Assembly (NCBI RefSeq): GCF_024171925.1
Contig: NZ_JAMTCO010000014.1
Span: forward strand, 84,058 to 148,057
DNA length: 64,000 nucleotides
From: Actinokineospora diospyrosa
GTDB lineage: Bacteria > Actinomycetota > Actinomycetes > Mycobacteriales > Pseudonocardiaceae
Direction of reading: 5' to 3'
Every line of letters begins with the position of its first letter. The first letter of the stretch is position 1. This document shows, piece after piece, positions 52,913 to 63,408 of the stretch. The position numbers and the translations under genes were made by a program. The notes beneath the pieces were generated by a model. It was not told the origin of the DNA and ran no database searches. It worked only from the letters and a program-made list of their open reading frames with translations.

Positions 52913-55482
52913 TGCCCGCCCGCCGCTCGGCGACCGCGAGTCCGGAACCCCCCCGGACCAGGCACCGCCGAGCCGGGCGACCTGACTCCGCGTACCCGCC
53001 CGACCCACACAGCGCTGCCACCCCCCGCAGCGCCGCTGTTCCGAGCCCCACCCCAGCCGCCCTAACCGGCCGCGTGTTCGCGCCCATCGAGCCGGACACC
53101 GCGCGCCCCACCCGATCCAACGGCACCATGCCAGCCAATCCCAACTCGACCGGCAGCGACCAGACCGCTAGCCCCTGCAACGGTGCCGCCACCGAAATCG
53201 CTGCTGCCGCAAGCACCATGGCCAGCTACACCTGGCTGGCCACTCCTGGCCGGACCGCCAGCCCCCGACCCGCCAACACACACAGTGCCGGACCCGACAG
53301 CCGCGAAGACGCCGACACGAGAATCGACCGCGTGGCCGCCGCGGGCTTCGCGGTGGGCAGCACCCGGGAGGCTGCCGCCCCTGTCCGCGTCGGTCGTAAC
53401 TCGATCGCGAGCCCGCGTCGCGTCACCCGCCGCATCGGCGTGCACGACACCGGATCCGTCGGTCGTGAAGCCCCCGACACGGGAGCTGACCGCACGGCCG
53501 TCGCGGCGGGTAACACCCAGGTGGCTGTCACCTCTGGCTGGGTCGGCCGTAACTGGTTCGCGAGCCCGCGTCGCGCCACCCGCCGCGCCGGTACGCACGG
53601 CGCCGGATCCGTTAGCCGTGAAGTCCCCGGTACGAGTGCTGATCGCGTGGCCGCCGTGGGTTTCGCGGTGGGCAGCACGCGGATGTCTGTCGCCTCTGGC
53701 CGGGTTGGCTGTAACTGGTTCGCGTGCCCGCGTCGCGCCATCCGCAGCCTTGGCGTATTTAGCACCGCGCCCGTCAGCTGTGGGGCCCCTGGTACGAGAG
53801 TTGACCGCGTGGCCGCCGTGGGCTTTGCGGTGGGCGGCACTCGGGTGGCTGTCGCCTCTGGCTGGGTCGGCCGTAGCTGGTTCGCGTGCCCGCGTCGCGC
53901 CACCCGCCGCGCCGGTACGCATGGCGCCGGATCCGTCAGCCGAGAAGCCATCGCTACGAGAGCTGACTGCGTGGCCGCGGTGGGTAGCACGCGGGTGGCT
54001 GTCGCCTCTGGCTGCGTTGGTCGCGACTGGATCGTGAGCCCGCGTCGCGCCACCCGCCGCGTTGGCGTAGCTAGCACCGTGCCCGACGGTTGTGGAGCCG
54101 ACACGGGATCGGACGGCGTTTCGGTGGTGCGCGCTGCGATGGGCAGCACTGTGGTGGCTGGTCTTGCCACGGACCACGACCGGATCGCGAGTCCATGCCG
54201 CCCCCGCGCGGGAATGTGCGGCCTTGGAACGTCCGGCGCTGGTACTGACGGCGGCAAGGCCGCCAGTGCCGCAGTAGCGGGGAGCATTTGGGTGGTTGGC
54301 TCCGTCAGCAAAGACAGTGGCCGGGCCACGAGTCCTCGCTGCGGCACCCGGAGTTCCTGCGTGGGAGCGCACAGCACCGGGATGGCTAGTCGTGAGTGGA
54401 CTGTGAGCCCTCGTTGCGCTGGTGACGGCCTGGTGTCTGAATCTTGGCTGCAGTCGCCCCGCGTTTCCAGGTTCACTGTGTCTGGCCCGGCGACCACCGC
54501 TGAGGCCGTCGTGTCTCCTAGGGGTGGTGCGAGCAGGAGTAGCGCGGCCAAAGCCACGGTGTTCGGTAAGTCGAGCGCCTTCGATGGCATTGCGGTGACC
54601 AGCGGGCGGGCGCTGACCTGCCGAGCCGTGCTGCCGTGTGGGACGGCTGAAGTCCGGGCACTGCGGAGCTTGGGTGACGTGAGGCTTGGGTCGGTTGGCA
54701 AGCGGAGCATTCCTGGCGGCACCGCGATGGCTGGTAGGCGGGCTAGGTGTAGTTGGTTCACCGGCCGTTGGACTGCGCAGGTCGGCCAGGTCGGGGCTGT
54801 CCGTCTAACAGCGCCGCCCCATCGGGCTGTGCTGTCGCGTGGGGCGGCTGTAGTCCGGGTCCTGCGGGGTGTGGGTGCGGTGGGGCTCGGCGTTGGCAAG
54901 TGGAGCGTCGCTGGTGGCGCTGCGGTGACCCGTGGGCGGGCCAGATCTAGTTGGGCTACCGGTTGTTGGACTGGGGAGGTTGGCAGGGCCGGGGCGGTCC
55001 GCCTAACAGCGCCGACTCGTCGGGTTGTGCTGACTTGTGGGGCTGTGCTGTCGCGCGGGGCGGCTGTAGGCCGGGTATTGCGGGGTGTGGGTGCGGTGGG
55101 GGTTGGGTGGGTTGGCGAGTGGGGCGTTGCTGGTGTTGCGGTGGTTGGTGGGTGGGTTAGGTCTAGTTGGGGCACTGGCAGGTGGAGTGGGGGGATTGGC
55201 CAGGTTGAGGTGGTCGGCCGGGCTGTGTTGTCTGGGGGGACTGCTGTAGGTCGGGGCAGCGCGGGGGTTGGGCGTGGTGCGGTGGGGTTGGGGTGGGTTG
55301 GCAGGCGGAGCTCAGGGGTGTGGGGGTGCCTGGGTGGGACCAAGGCGGCAGGTGGGGGAGTGGGGGCTGGGCAGGCGGCGGTGAGTCGAGGTGGGGGCAT
55401 GGGGATGCGCAGGTACGGGGGCGGTCGGAGCGGGTTGGTGGTTTCGGCGGGACTAGTGGGAATGGTGGGCAGGGGACAGTGA
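52912..55482 (+). CDS. Unknown 856-residue repetitive frame between ftsL and ftsI
   Basis: The ATG at 52912 overlaps the ftsL stop (TGATG) and the stop at 55480-55482 overlaps the ftsI GTG (GTGA), so the frame is linked at both ends. The first half carries five repeats of about 50-54 residues containing (V/I)GRNWFASPRRATRR; the SPRR-coding sites start at 53411, 53564, 53726, 53888 and 54038, intervals 153, 162, 162 and 150 bp. The second half has repeats of 201, 216 and 180 bp. All seven intervals are multiples of three. However, G+C is 36/50 at each codon position in 53521-53670, unlike the strong third-position bias of real genes here. No known family, signal or membrane domain was recognised. 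It may be a translated spacer or noncoding. Confidence 0.4.
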   Translation: MPARRSATASPEPPRTRHRRAGRPDSAYPPDPHSAATPRSAAVPSPTPAALTGRVFAPIEPDTARPTRSNGTMPANPNSTGSDQTASPCNGAATEIAAAASTMASYTWLATPGRTASPRPANTHSAGPDSREDADTRIDRVAAAGFAVGSTREAAAPVRVGRNSIASPRRVTRRIGVHDTGSVGREAPDTGADRTAVAAGNTQVAVTSGWVGRNWFASPRRATRRAGTHGAGSVSREVPGTSADRVAAVGFAVGSTRMSVASGRVGCNWFACPRRAIRSLGVFSTAPVSCGAPGTRVDRVAAVGFAVGGTRVAVASGWVGRSWFACPRRATRRAGTHGAGSVSREAIATRADCVAAVGSTRVAVASGCVGRDWIVSPRRATRRVGVASTVPDGCGADTGSDGVSVVRAAMGSTVVAGLATDHDRIASPCRPRAGMCGLGTSGAGTDGGKAASAAVAGSIWVVGSVSKDSGRATSPRCGTRSSCVGAHSTGMASREWTVSPRCAGDGLVSESWLQSPRVSRFTVSGPATTAEAVVSPRGGASRSSAAKATVFGKSSAFDGIAVTSGRALTCRAVLPCGTAEVRALRSLGDVRLGSVGKRSIPGGTAMAGRRARCSWFTGRWTAQVGQVGAVRLTAPPHRAVLSRGAAVVRVLRGVGAVGLGVGKWSVAGGAAVTRGRARSSWATGCWTGEVGRAGAVRLTAPTRRVVLTCGAVLSRGAAVGRVLRGVGAVGVGWVGEWGVAGVAVVGGWVRSSWGTGRWSGGIGQVEVVGRAVLSGGTAVGRGSAGVGRGAVGLGWVGRRSSGVWGCLGGTKAAGGGVGAGQAAVSRGGGMGMRRYGGGRSGLVVSAGLVGMVGRGQ

Positions 55483-57587
55483 ACGGTGGGCGCGGTAAGG
55501 CGGGCGGCGGGCGGGGGAGTGGTGGTCACGGCCACGCCCCGACCGGGCGGGGTGCTGCGGGTGGGGAGCACCGGCGTCGGGTGACGACTTCCGGTGTGGG
55601 CAATGTCCGCCGGGGTGGTGGTTCCGGTGGGGGTGCGCACAGCTCGGGCGGGTCCAAGGCCAAGGCGACCGGTCGGCCCAAGGGGCAGGCTGGTGCGCAG
55701 GGGCCGTGGCGGGAGGGGATCTCGCCGGGGCGGTTGCGGCGGGTGACCAAGCGGGCGGCCGGCACCGATCACCGGGTGCGGGTGGTGGTGGTGCGGTTCG
55801 TGCTGATCGCCTCGCTCGTGGCGGCCGGGCTCAAGCTCGTCCAGGTCCAGGGGTTCGAGGCCGAGGCGCTGGCGGCGCGCGCGGAGAAGCAACGCCGGGA
55901 GACGCTGCCCATCCCGGCCACCCGGGGCTCCATTGTGGACCGCAACGGGGTGGAGCTGGCGTTCAGCGTCGAGGTGAAGGCGCTGGCCTACCGGCCCGTC
56001 GCGCAGCGCAAGCTGCTGGCCGACGAGGCGGCCAAGCCCCAGGCGAAGAACGTGGTGACCTTCGACGAGGAGACCGCCTCGATCGCCTCGGACATGGCCA
56101 GGATCCTGGGCACCCGGGTGTCCGAGCAGGACCTGTTGGCCAAGCTGCGCTCCGAGGACAAGTTCACCTACCTCGACACCGAGGTGGAGCCCGCCAAGGC
56201 GCGGGAACTGGTCAAGCTGCACCCCTCGCTCAACGTGGAGGACCGGGCCAAGCGCGAGTACCCCGGCGGGTCGCTGGCCGCCAACGTGCTCGGGTTCGCC
56301 AACTGGCGCACCGACGACCCGGACCCCAAGAAGCACAGCCTGCACGGCCTGTTCGGGCTGGAGAGCCTGCGCGACAACCAGCTCGCGGGCACGCCGGGCA
56401 GTCAGAAGGTCGAGACCGCCAGCGGCACCGACGTGGTGATCGCGGGCTCCGGCACCAACCTGCAGCCCGCCGTCGACGGCACCGACATCGAGCTGACCAT
56501 CGACGCCGACCTGCAGTACTTCGTGCAGCAGAAGGCGGCCGAGTACGGCAGGCGCAGCCAGGCCAAGAGCGTCAGCGTCGTGGTGATGGACGCCAAGACC
56601 GGGGAGGTCTACGCCCTGGCCAACGACAAGACCTTCGACCCCAACGCGCCGGGTGGCCTGGACGCCAAGCTGCTCAACGACCGCACGGTCACCACGCCCT
56701 ACGAGCCCGGCTCGGTCAACAAGATCGTCACGGCGATGGGAGCCATCGAGTACGGGGTAACCACCCCGGAGGCGGTGCACTCGGTACCCGGGTCGATCCA
56801 GGTCGCCGACCGCAGGGTCGACGACGCCTGGCCGCACGGCCGGATCAACTTGACGACCACCGGGATCTTCGCCAAGTCCTCCAACGTGGGCACGCTGATG
56901 CTGGCCGACGAGGTCGGTCAGGACCGCTTCGCCGCGCTGCTGGACAAGCTCGGCATCGGCAAGCGCACCGGTGTCGGCCTGCCCGGGGAGAGCCCGGGCA
57001 AGCTGCTGCCGCGCAACCAGTGGTCCGGCAGCACTTTCGGCAACCTGCCCATCGGCCAGGGCTTGTCGATGACCGTGCTGCAGATGGCCGGGATGTACCA
57101 GACCATCGCCAACGACGGCGTTCGCGTGCCGCCCAGGATCCTGCGCGCGAAGATCGCGCCGGACGGGACCCGGATCGAGGAGCCGCGACCCGAGGCGGTG
57201 CGCGTGGTGAGCCCGGAGACCGCGCGCACGACGCGCGACATGTTGCGCGCCGTGGTGCAGAAGGGCACCAACGGCAACAGCGGCACGGCGCCCGCCGCGG
57301 CGCTGACCGGTTACCAGATCTCCGGCAAGACCGGCACCGCGCAGCAGTACGACCAGGCGGCGGGCCGCTACAGCGACTCCAAGTACTGGATCACCTTCGC
57401 GGGGATTGTGCCTGCCGACTCGCCCCGGTTCGTGGTGGGCATGGTCTACGACACGCCCGCCTACTCCACTCCGGACGGTCACTCCGCCGCCCCGTTCTTC
57501 CACGACGTGGCCTCGTTCCTGACGCAGCGGTACTCCATCCCGCTGTCGTCTGCGCCCGCGCCGGTCGTGCCGCTGGTCGAGCCGTGA
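55479..57587 (+). CDS. ftsI: Septal peptidoglycan transpeptidase FtsI (PBP3/PBPB)
   Basis: A 702-residue class B penicillin-binding protein. About 95 Gly/Arg-rich residues precede the membrane segment (VVVRFVLIASLVAAGLKLV). The dimerisation region follows (RAEKQRRETLPIPATRGSIVDRNGVELA). The transpeptidase domain has S412-V-N-K415, the SSN motif in KSSNVGTL and KTGT (K617). It cross-links peptidoglycan at the septum. The GTG at 55479 has AGGGGAC upstream and overlaps the preceding stop. The C-terminus is short and has no PASTA domain. Confidence 0.93.
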   Translation: MNGGRGKAGGGRGSGGHGHAPTGRGAAGGEHRRRVTTSGVGNVRRGGGSGGGAHSSGGSKAKATGRPKGQAGAQGPWREGISPGRLRRVTKRAAGTDHRVRVVVVRFVLIASLVAAGLKLVQVQGFEAEALAARAEKQRRETLPIPATRGSIVDRNGVELAFSVEVKALAYRPVAQRKLLADEAAKPQAKNVVTFDEETASIASDMARILGTRVSEQDLLAKLRSEDKFTYLDTEVEPAKARELVKLHPSLNVEDRAKREYPGGSLAANVLGFANWRTDDPDPKKHSLHGLFGLESLRDNQLAGTPGSQKVETASGTDVVIAGSGTNLQPAVDGTDIELTIDADLQYFVQQKAAEYGRRSQAKSVSVVVMDAKTGEVYALANDKTFDPNAPGGLDAKLLNDRTVTTPYEPGSVNKIVTAMGAIEYGVTTPEAVHSVPGSIQVADRRVDDAWPHGRINLTTTGIFAKSSNVGTLMLADEVGQDRFAALLDKLGIGKRTGVGLPGESPGKLLPRNQWSGSTFGNLPIGQGLSMTVLQMAGMYQTIANDGVRVPPRILRAKIAPDGTRIEEPRPEAVRVVSPETARTTRDMLRAVVQKGTNGNSGTAPAAALTGYQISGKTGTAQQYDQAAGRYSDSKYWITFAGIVPADSPRFVVGMVYDTPAYSTPDGHSAAPFFHDVASFLTQRYSIPLSSAPAPVVPLVEP

Positions 57588-57626
57588 CGGGGCCGAACGT
57601 CCACCGAGGACGCTGAAGGCGGTGTG

Positions 57627-57666
57627 CGGGAGCGGACCCGGCGACCAGTCGGGCCCGCTCCCGTTT
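57627..57666 (+). terminator. Hairpin with short T-run after ftsI
   Basis: CGGGAGCGG (57627-57635) pairs with CCGCTCCCG (57655-57663), with an additional CCCG/CGGG inner pair, followed by TTT. It lies 40 bases after ftsI. It could partly separate ftsI from murE, though the operon is usually continuous. Confidence 0.6.
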
Positions 57667-57885
57667 GACGCGCGCCCGGCGCGCTGGATTGAGCTGAACA
57701 CCTGTTCGACTCTACGCCGATTCGACGGCCGCTGACCTGGGAAAACAAGCACCACTCGATCGTGTGATGGGGACCGCTGGATCGGGGTGGCGCGATCACT
57801 GTGCGCTCATCTACCGCATCCCGCCCGGGTCCCGCGATCGAGGGGCCGCGTGGTCGCCCTGCGTGCGCAGGTAGCCTTCCGCGAC

Positions 57886-59454
57886 GTGCCCGCCAAGCTC
57901 GAAGGCAAGGCTGTCACAGCGCCGCCTCGCCCCACCCGGATCCAGCCCGTTCCGCTCGCCACCCTGATCGCGCGCGCGGACGCGCGGCTCTCGGCTGGGG
58001 ACACCACATCGGACGCGGTGTCCGATGTGGCCGTCACGGGCGCGACGCTGCGCGCACAGCACGTCCTTCCCGGAGACCTGTTCGCCGCGCTGCTCGGTGC
58101 CCGCGCGCACGGTGCCGACTTCGCCGCCCAGGCGATCGCCGCCGGGGCCGTCGCGGTCCTCACCGACGCCGCGGGCGCTGATCGGCCCGCCGTGCGCGAT
58201 TCCGGTGTGCCGGTGCTCGTGCACCCCGACCCGCGTGCCGCGCTCGGCCCGCTCGCCGCATGGATCTATGGGGAGCCGTCGTTGGCGCTGAGCGTGCTCG
58301 CGGTGACCGGCACCTCCGGTAAGACCACCACCAGCCACCTGGTCGAGTCGGGGCTGGCAGCGGCGGGTCTGACCACCGGGCTGATCGGGACCGTCGAGAC
58401 CCGCATCGCGGGCAACCGGCTCGCCAGCGCGTTCACCACGCCCGAGGCCCCGGACCTGCAGGCCCTGCTGGCCGTCATGGTTGAGCGCGGCGTCACGCAC
58501 GTGCCGATGGAGGTCTCCAGCCACGCGCTGAGCCTGGGAAGGGTGGCTGGCACGCGGTTCGCCGTGGGCGCCTTCACCAACCTCTCCCAGGACCACCTGG
58601 ACTTCCACCCGGACATGGAGGACTACTTCCAGGCGAAGGCCCTGCTGTTCGACGGTCGTTCGACGGCCGAGGTTGTGTGTGTCGACCAGGACTGGGGTCG
58701 CAGGCTGGTCCATGAGGGCACGGTGACCGTGTCGACCACCGGCGAGGCCGACTGGACTGCGTCGAACGTGCGGGTCTCCCTCAGCGGCGAGCAGACCTTC
58801 TTGATCCACACACCCGGCGGAGCCCGCGTAGAGGCGACCCTGCCGATGCCGGGGACCTTCAACATCGCCAACGCGCTCGTCGCCGCTGCCATCCTGGACA
58901 AGGCAGGCATACCGATCGAGGCCATCGTCGATGGGCTCGCCCAGGTTCGGGTACCCGGCCGGATGGAGCGGGTCGCGCTAGGTCAAGACTTCACCGCGGT
59001 GGTCGACTACTCGCACAAGCCTGAGGCTGTCGCGCTAGCTCTCGACGCCATGCGGGCGCGCACTGACGGTCGCGTGATCGTTGTGCTCGGCTGCGGTGGT
59101 GACCGCGATACCGCTAAGCGCCCGCTGATGGGGGAAGCGGCCGCCCGGCGTAGTGACCTGCTTGTGGTCACCGACGACAACCCGCGAAGCGAGGACCCCG
59201 CCACCATCCGCTCGGCGATGCTCACCGGCGCTACCGGGGTACCGGCGGCCGAACGCGGCGAGGTCGTCGACATCGGTGATCGCAGGCGCGCCATCGCCAC
59301 CGCTGTGGCCAACGCGCGCTCCGGCGACGTGGTGGTCATCGCGGGCAAGGGCCACGAGACCGGCCAAGAGGTCGCGGGCGTGGTCCACCCCTTCTCCGAC
59401 CGCGACGAGCTCGCCGCGGCCATCCGCGAGCGACTGGGGACGGTGGCTGAATGA
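57886..59454 (+). CDS. murE: UDP-MurNAc-L-Ala-D-Glu:meso-DAP ligase MurE
   Basis: A ligase of 522 residues from the GTG at 57886; the frame is open from 57787 and no good ribosome-binding site decides between them. ATP site VTGTSGKTTTSHLVE, the central MEVSSHALSLGRV and LSQDHLDFH segments, and the DDNPRSEDP motif are clear. DNPR indicates specificity for meso-diaminopimelate rather than lysine. It adds the third residue of the stem peptide. The stop overlaps murF by 4 bases (ATGA). Confidence 0.93.
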   Translation: MPAKLEGKAVTAPPRPTRIQPVPLATLIARADARLSAGDTTSDAVSDVAVTGATLRAQHVLPGDLFAALLGARAHGADFAAQAIAAGAVAVLTDAAGADRPAVRDSGVPVLVHPDPRAALGPLAAWIYGEPSLALSVLAVTGTSGKTTTSHLVESGLAAAGLTTGLIGTVETRIAGNRLASAFTTPEAPDLQALLAVMVERGVTHVPMEVSSHALSLGRVAGTRFAVGAFTNLSQDHLDFHPDMEDYFQAKALLFDGRSTAEVVCVDQDWGRRLVHEGTVTVSTTGEADWTASNVRVSLSGEQTFLIHTPGGARVEATLPMPGTFNIANALVAAAILDKAGIPIEAIVDGLAQVRVPGRMERVALGQDFTAVVDYSHKPEAVALALDAMRARTDGRVIVVLGCGGDRDTAKRPLMGEAAARRSDLLVVTDDNPRSEDPATIRSAMLTGATGVPAAERGEVVDIGDRRRAIATAVANARSGDVVVIAGKGHETGQEVAGVVHPFSDRDELAAAIRERLGTVAE

Positions 59455-60914
59455 TCACGTTGACCCTGCGGGAGGTCGCCGACGCCGTCGGCGGCACCCT
59501 GCACCAGGCGGACCCCGAAGCGGTGATCACCGGGACGGTCGAGTTCGACTCCCGCGAGATCACCCCGGGCGGGCTGTTCATCGCCCTGCCCGGCGACAAG
59601 GTCGACGGCCACGACTTCGCCGCTAAGGCGATCGAGTCGGGCGCTGTCGCCGTCCTCGCCGCACGGGAGGTCGACGCCCCCTCGGTGATCGTGCCTCCGG
59701 TGTCTGAGGCGCACACCCGCTCGGTAGCGCTAACTGGTGACAAGGACGGTTCTGGCGCGGCGGTCCTCGCGGCTCTCGGCAGTCTCGCCCGGTACGTCGC
59801 CGACAAGCTCACGGCCAGTGGTCTGACGATCGTCGGTGTCACGGGATCTTCGGGTAAGACCTCCACGAAGGACCTCATCGCCCAGGTGCTGGCCCCGCTT
59901 GGCCCCACCATCGCTCCTCCAGGATCCTTCAACAACGAACTCGGCCACCCCTGGACCGTGCTGCGAGCGGACGAGCGCACCAAGCACCTCGTGTTGGAGC
60001 TGTCCGCGCGCGGGCCGGGCCACATCGCCGCGCTGTGTGACACCGCTCCGCCGCGTATCGGGGCCGTCCTCAACGTCGGTACCGCGCACCTAGGTGAGTT
60101 CGGCAGCCGTGAGGACATCGCGCGTACCAAGGGCGAGTTGGTGGAGAAGTTGCCCGAGGACGGGGTGGCGATCCTCAACGCGGACGACCCTCTAGTGGCC
60201 GCGATGGCCTCTCGCACCAAGGCACGGGTCGTACTCGTCGGTGAGGCCGAGTCCGCTCACGTGCGCGCTGTCGACATCGTCCTCGACGATCAGGCTCGCG
60301 CCAGCTTCCTGCTGCGCACCCCTGTAGGCGAGGCTCAGGTCTCTCTTGGACTGCACGGTCTCCATCACGTGGGCAACGCCCTTACCGCCGCCGCAGTGGC
60401 TCTTGAGCTGGGTGCGACGGTGCAAGAGGTGGCGGACAGCCTCAGCGACGCGCAGCGGGTCTCCGCGCGACGGATGGAGGTCGTGACCCGCGCTGATGGC
60501 GTCACCATCGTGAATGACGCGTTCAACGCCAACCCCGAGTCGATGCGCGCGGCGCTCAAGACGTTGGCAACGATGGCCCGGTCAGGCAACCGCCGCCGGT
60601 CCTGGGCCGTCCTCGGGGTGATGGGCGAGCTAGGCGACGAGTCCGTGCGGGCGCACGACGACATCGGCAGGCTCGCCGTTCGACTGGACATCAACCGCTT
60701 GGTGGTCGTCGGCGAGCAGGCTCGCGCGATGCACCAGGGGGCGAGCCTGGAAGGCTCGTGGGGAGAGGAGTCGGTGCTGGTGCCGGACGTCGATGCCGCG
60801 GTGGCGCTGGTGCGCGCCGAATTGGCCCCCGGTGACGTAGTGCTCGTGAAGGCGTCGAAGGTGGCCGCCCTGTGGCGGGTCGCCGAGGCGCTGCTGGCGG
60901 AGGACACCCGGTGA
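59451..60914 (+). CDS. murF: UDP-MurNAc-tripeptide-D-Ala-D-Ala ligase MurF
   Basis: A 487-residue ligase with ATP site [21 protein letters not shown], the [14 protein letters not shown] and [14 protein letters not shown] segments and [19 protein letters not shown]. It adds D-Ala-D-Ala to complete the pentapeptide. The ATG at 59451 overlaps murE. The stop overlaps the GTG of mraY. Confidence 0.95.
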   Translation: MITLTLREVADAVGGTLHQADPEAVITGTVEFDSREITPGGLFIALPGDKVDGHDFAAKAIESGAVAVLAAREVDAPSVIVPPVSEAHTRSVALTGDKDGSGAAVLAALGSLARYVADKLTASGLTIVGVTGSSGKTSTKDLIAQVLAPLGPTIAPPGSFNNELGHPWTVLRADERTKHLVLELSARGPGHIAALCDTAPPRIGAVLNVGTAHLGEFGSREDIARTKGELVEKLPEDGVAILNADDPLVAAMASRTKARVVLVGEAESAHVRAVDIVLDDQARASFLLRTPVGEAQVSLGLHGLHHVGNALTAAAVALELGATVQEVADSLSDAQRVSARRMEVVTRADGVTIVNDAFNANPESMRAALKTLATMARSGNRRRSWAVLGVMGELGDESVRAHDDIGRLAVRLDINRLVVVGEQARAMHQGASLEGSWGEESVLVPDVDAAVALVRAELAPGDVVLVKASKVAALWRVAEALLAEDTR

Positions 60915-61996
60915 AAAGCATCCTGATCGCGGCGGCGATCGCCATGGTCATCTCGATCCTGCTGACCCCTTACCTGATCCGGGTCTTCTCCCGGCAGGGC
61001 TTCGGGCAGGAGATCCGCGAAGAGGGCCCCGAGGGCCACAAGAGCAAGCGCGGTACGCCCACCATGGGCGGCGTGGCGATCATCATCGCCATGTGGGCCG
61101 GTTACGGCACCTCGCACATCGTCAACGCCTGGTCCGGGCGCGGTGATTCACCCACCGCCTCCGGTCTGCTGGTGCTGATGCTGGCCACCGGGTTGGGCCT
61201 GGTCGGCTTCCTGGACGACTTCATCAAGATCCGCAAGCAGCGCAACCTCGGCTTGAACAAGACCGCGAAGATGGTCGGTCAGCTCGTCGTGGCGATCGCG
61301 TTCGCGATCCTGGCGCTGCGCTTCCCCGACGAGCGGCAGCTGACCCCGGCGTCGGACAACCTGTCCTTCGTCCGTGACATCACCATCGTCTCCTTCGGCG
61401 GCATCGGCTTCATCGTCTTCTGCTACCTGGCCGTGTCGGCCTGGTCGAACGCGGTGAACTTCACCGACGGCCTCGACGGCCTCGCCGGTGGCTCCTCGGC
61501 GATGGTCATGGGCACCTACGTGGTGATCTCGTTCTGGCAGTTCAGCCACGACTGCTCGCGGGTGGCCGAGCCCGCCTGCTTCGACGTGCGCGACCCGCTG
61601 GACCTGGCGATCGTGGCCGCCGCCGCGATGGGTGCCTGCATCGGCTTCCTGTGGTGGAACGCGGCACCGGCCAAGATCTTCATGGGCGACACCGGCTCGC
61701 TGGCGCTCGGCGGCCTGGTCGCAGGCCTGTCCATGGCCACCCGCACCGAGCTGCTGATGATCGTGATCTCCGGCCTGTTCGTGGTCGAGATGGTCTCCGT
61801 GGTGCTGCAGATCGCGATCTTCCGCACCACCCGGCGGCGGTTGTTCCGGATGGCGCCCTTCCACCACCACTTCGAGTTGGCCGGGTGGGCGGAAACCACG
61901 GTCATCATCCGGTTCTGGCTGCTCGCGGGCGTGTGCGCGATGTTCGGCCTCGGCCTGTTCTACGCGGACTGGCTCGCCCTCGGTGGCGGGGTGTGA
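60911..61996 (+). CDS. mraY: Phospho-MurNAc-pentapeptide translocase MraY
   Basis: A 361-residue polytopic enzyme with about ten membrane segments that makes lipid I. Conserved cytoplasmic motifs are [32 protein letters not shown] (Asp pair), [25 protein letters not shown] and the HHHFE loop ([11 protein letters not shown]). The GTG at 60911 overlaps the murF stop by 4 bases, and the stop overlaps murD. Confidence 0.96.
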   Translation: MKSILIAAAIAMVISILLTPYLIRVFSRQGFGQEIREEGPEGHKSKRGTPTMGGVAIIIAMWAGYGTSHIVNAWSGRGDSPTASGLLVLMLATGLGLVGFLDDFIKIRKQRNLGLNKTAKMVGQLVVAIAFAILALRFPDERQLTPASDNLSFVRDITIVSFGGIGFIVFCYLAVSAWSNAVNFTDGLDGLAGGSSAMVMGTYVVISFWQFSHDCSRVAEPACFDVRDPLDLAIVAAAAMGACIGFLWWNAAPAKIFMGDTGSLALGGLVAGLSMATRTELLMIVISGLFVVEMVSVVLQIAIFRTTRRRLFRMAPFHHHFELAGWAETTVIIRFWLLAGVCAMFGLGLFYADWLALGGGV

Positions 61997-63408
61997 CCGG
62001 GACCTTCGCGGGCCTGGTCACCGGACGCGTGCTGGTGGCGGGCGCCGGGGTGACCGGGCGGTCCGTCGCCACCGCGCTGGTGGAGATGGGCGCGGAGGTC
62101 ACCGTCACCGACGGCAACGCCGAACGGCTGGCTGAGCTGGCCGACACCGGCGCCACGTTGGTACCTGGGCTGACAGAGCCACCTGAGGGAACCTCCCTCG
62201 TGGTGACCAGCCCGGGGTGGAAGCCGACCAGTCCGCTGTTGGCGTCAGCGGTCGCCGCGGGCATAGACGTGGTTGGTGAGATCGAGCTGGCGTGGTGGAT
62301 GTCGGAGCGGTTGCCGCAGCCACCCGCGTGGCTCGTGGTCACGGGCACCAACGGCAAGACCACGACCGTTGGCATGCTCGCCGAGATCCTTCGGGCTGGT
62401 GGGCACAACGCGATCGCTTGCGGCAACGTAGGCCTAACGGTGATCGACGCGATCCGCGCTGGACATTCGGTACTCGCGGTAGAGCTGTCGAGCTTTCAGT
62501 TGCACTGGCAGCGCTCACTGCGTGCCCATGCCGCCGTTGTGCTCAATCTCGCCGAGGACCACCTCGACTGGCATGGCTCTATAGAGGAGTACGCCAAGGC
62601 CAAGGGCCGGGCCTACGCCGGTGCCAAGGTCGTGGTGCGCAACATCGCCGACGAGTGGTCGACCAACCTGGCCGCCGAGCACGAAGGCACCCCGGTGGGG
62701 TTCGGGCTCGGCGTCCCGCGTCCCGGCGAGCTCGGTCTGGTCGAGGACCTTCTGGTGGACCGGGCGTTCGTCGAGGACCCGGCCGCCCAAGCGGAGGAAC
62801 TCGCCGAACTCGCGGACCTCAACGTGCTTGGCTCGCACAACGTCGCCAACGCTCTTGCCGCCGCCGCGCTCGCCCGCGCCTACGGGGTGTCACCAGAGGC
62901 CGTTCGCGCGGGTCTGCGCGCGTTCCAACCGGGTGCGCACCGGGCAGTCCACCTCGGCGAGGTCAACGGCGTCTCTTACGTCAACGACTCCAAGGCGACC
63001 AACCCGCACGCGGCGGGTGGGTCTTTGCTCTCGTTCGAGTCCGTGGTGTGGATCGCCGGTGGTTTGCTTAAAGGCGCGACCGTGGATCAGCTGGTCGAGG
63101 CGGTCGCCGGGCGGCTGCGCGGTGTCGTGCTGCTGGGCGCCGACGCCGACGTGTTCGCCGCCTCGCTGGCGCGACACGCCCCGGATGTCCCCGTGCGGCG
63201 GGTGGCCTCGGGAGACCATGACCCCATGATCGCAGCGGTCAGCGCGGCAGGCGCCATGGCACGTCCGGGTGATGTCGTGCTGCTCGCGCCCGCTGCCGCC
63301 TCCATGGACATGTTCCGCGACTACGCCCACCGAGGGGACACCTTCGTCGCGGCGGTCGCCCAGTTCGCCCAGGTTGGCGAGGACGACGGCGCTACCGGGG
63401 TGCGGTGA
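61993..63408 (+). CDS. murD: UDP-MurNAc-L-Ala-D-Glu ligase MurD
   Basis: A 471-residue ligase. The N-terminal Rossmann domain starts [23 protein letters not shown]. The ATP site is [17 protein letters not shown], with [21 protein letters not shown] and [13 protein letters not shown]. It adds D-Glu to UDP-MurNAc-L-Ala. The GTG at 61993 overlaps mraY by 4 bases; the stop overlaps the ftsW ATG by 1 base (TGATG). Confidence 0.95.
   Translation: MTGTFAGLVTGRVLVAGAGVTGRSVATALVEMGAEVTVTDGNAERLAELADTGATLVPGLTEPPEGTSLVVTSPGWKPTSPLLASAVAAGIDVVGEIELAWWMSERLPQPPAWLVVTGTNGKTTTVGMLAEILRAGGHNAIACGNVGLTVIDAIRAGHSVLAVELSSFQLHWQRSLRAHAAVVLNLAEDHLDWHGSIEEYAKAKGRAYAGAKVVVRNIADEWSTNLAAEHEGTPVGFGLGVPRPGELGLVEDLLVDRAFVEDPAAQAEELAELADLNVLGSHNVANALAAAALARAYGVSPEAVRAGLRAFQPGAHRAVHLGEVNGVSYVNDSKATNPHAAGGSLLSFESVVWIAGGLLKGATVDQLVEAVAGRLRGVVLLGADADVFAASLARHAPDVPVRRVASGDHDPMIAAVSAAGAMARPGDVVLLAPAAASMDMFRDYAHRGDTFVAAVAQFAQVGEDDGATGVR

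Noticed and set aside
53062-54372. Minus-strand open frame opposite the repetitive region between ftsL and ftsI
   Set aside because: It lies antisense inside a co-directional essential operon, has no ribosome-binding site evident and the same flat codon-position composition. The plus frame has coupled ends, so it is preferred.
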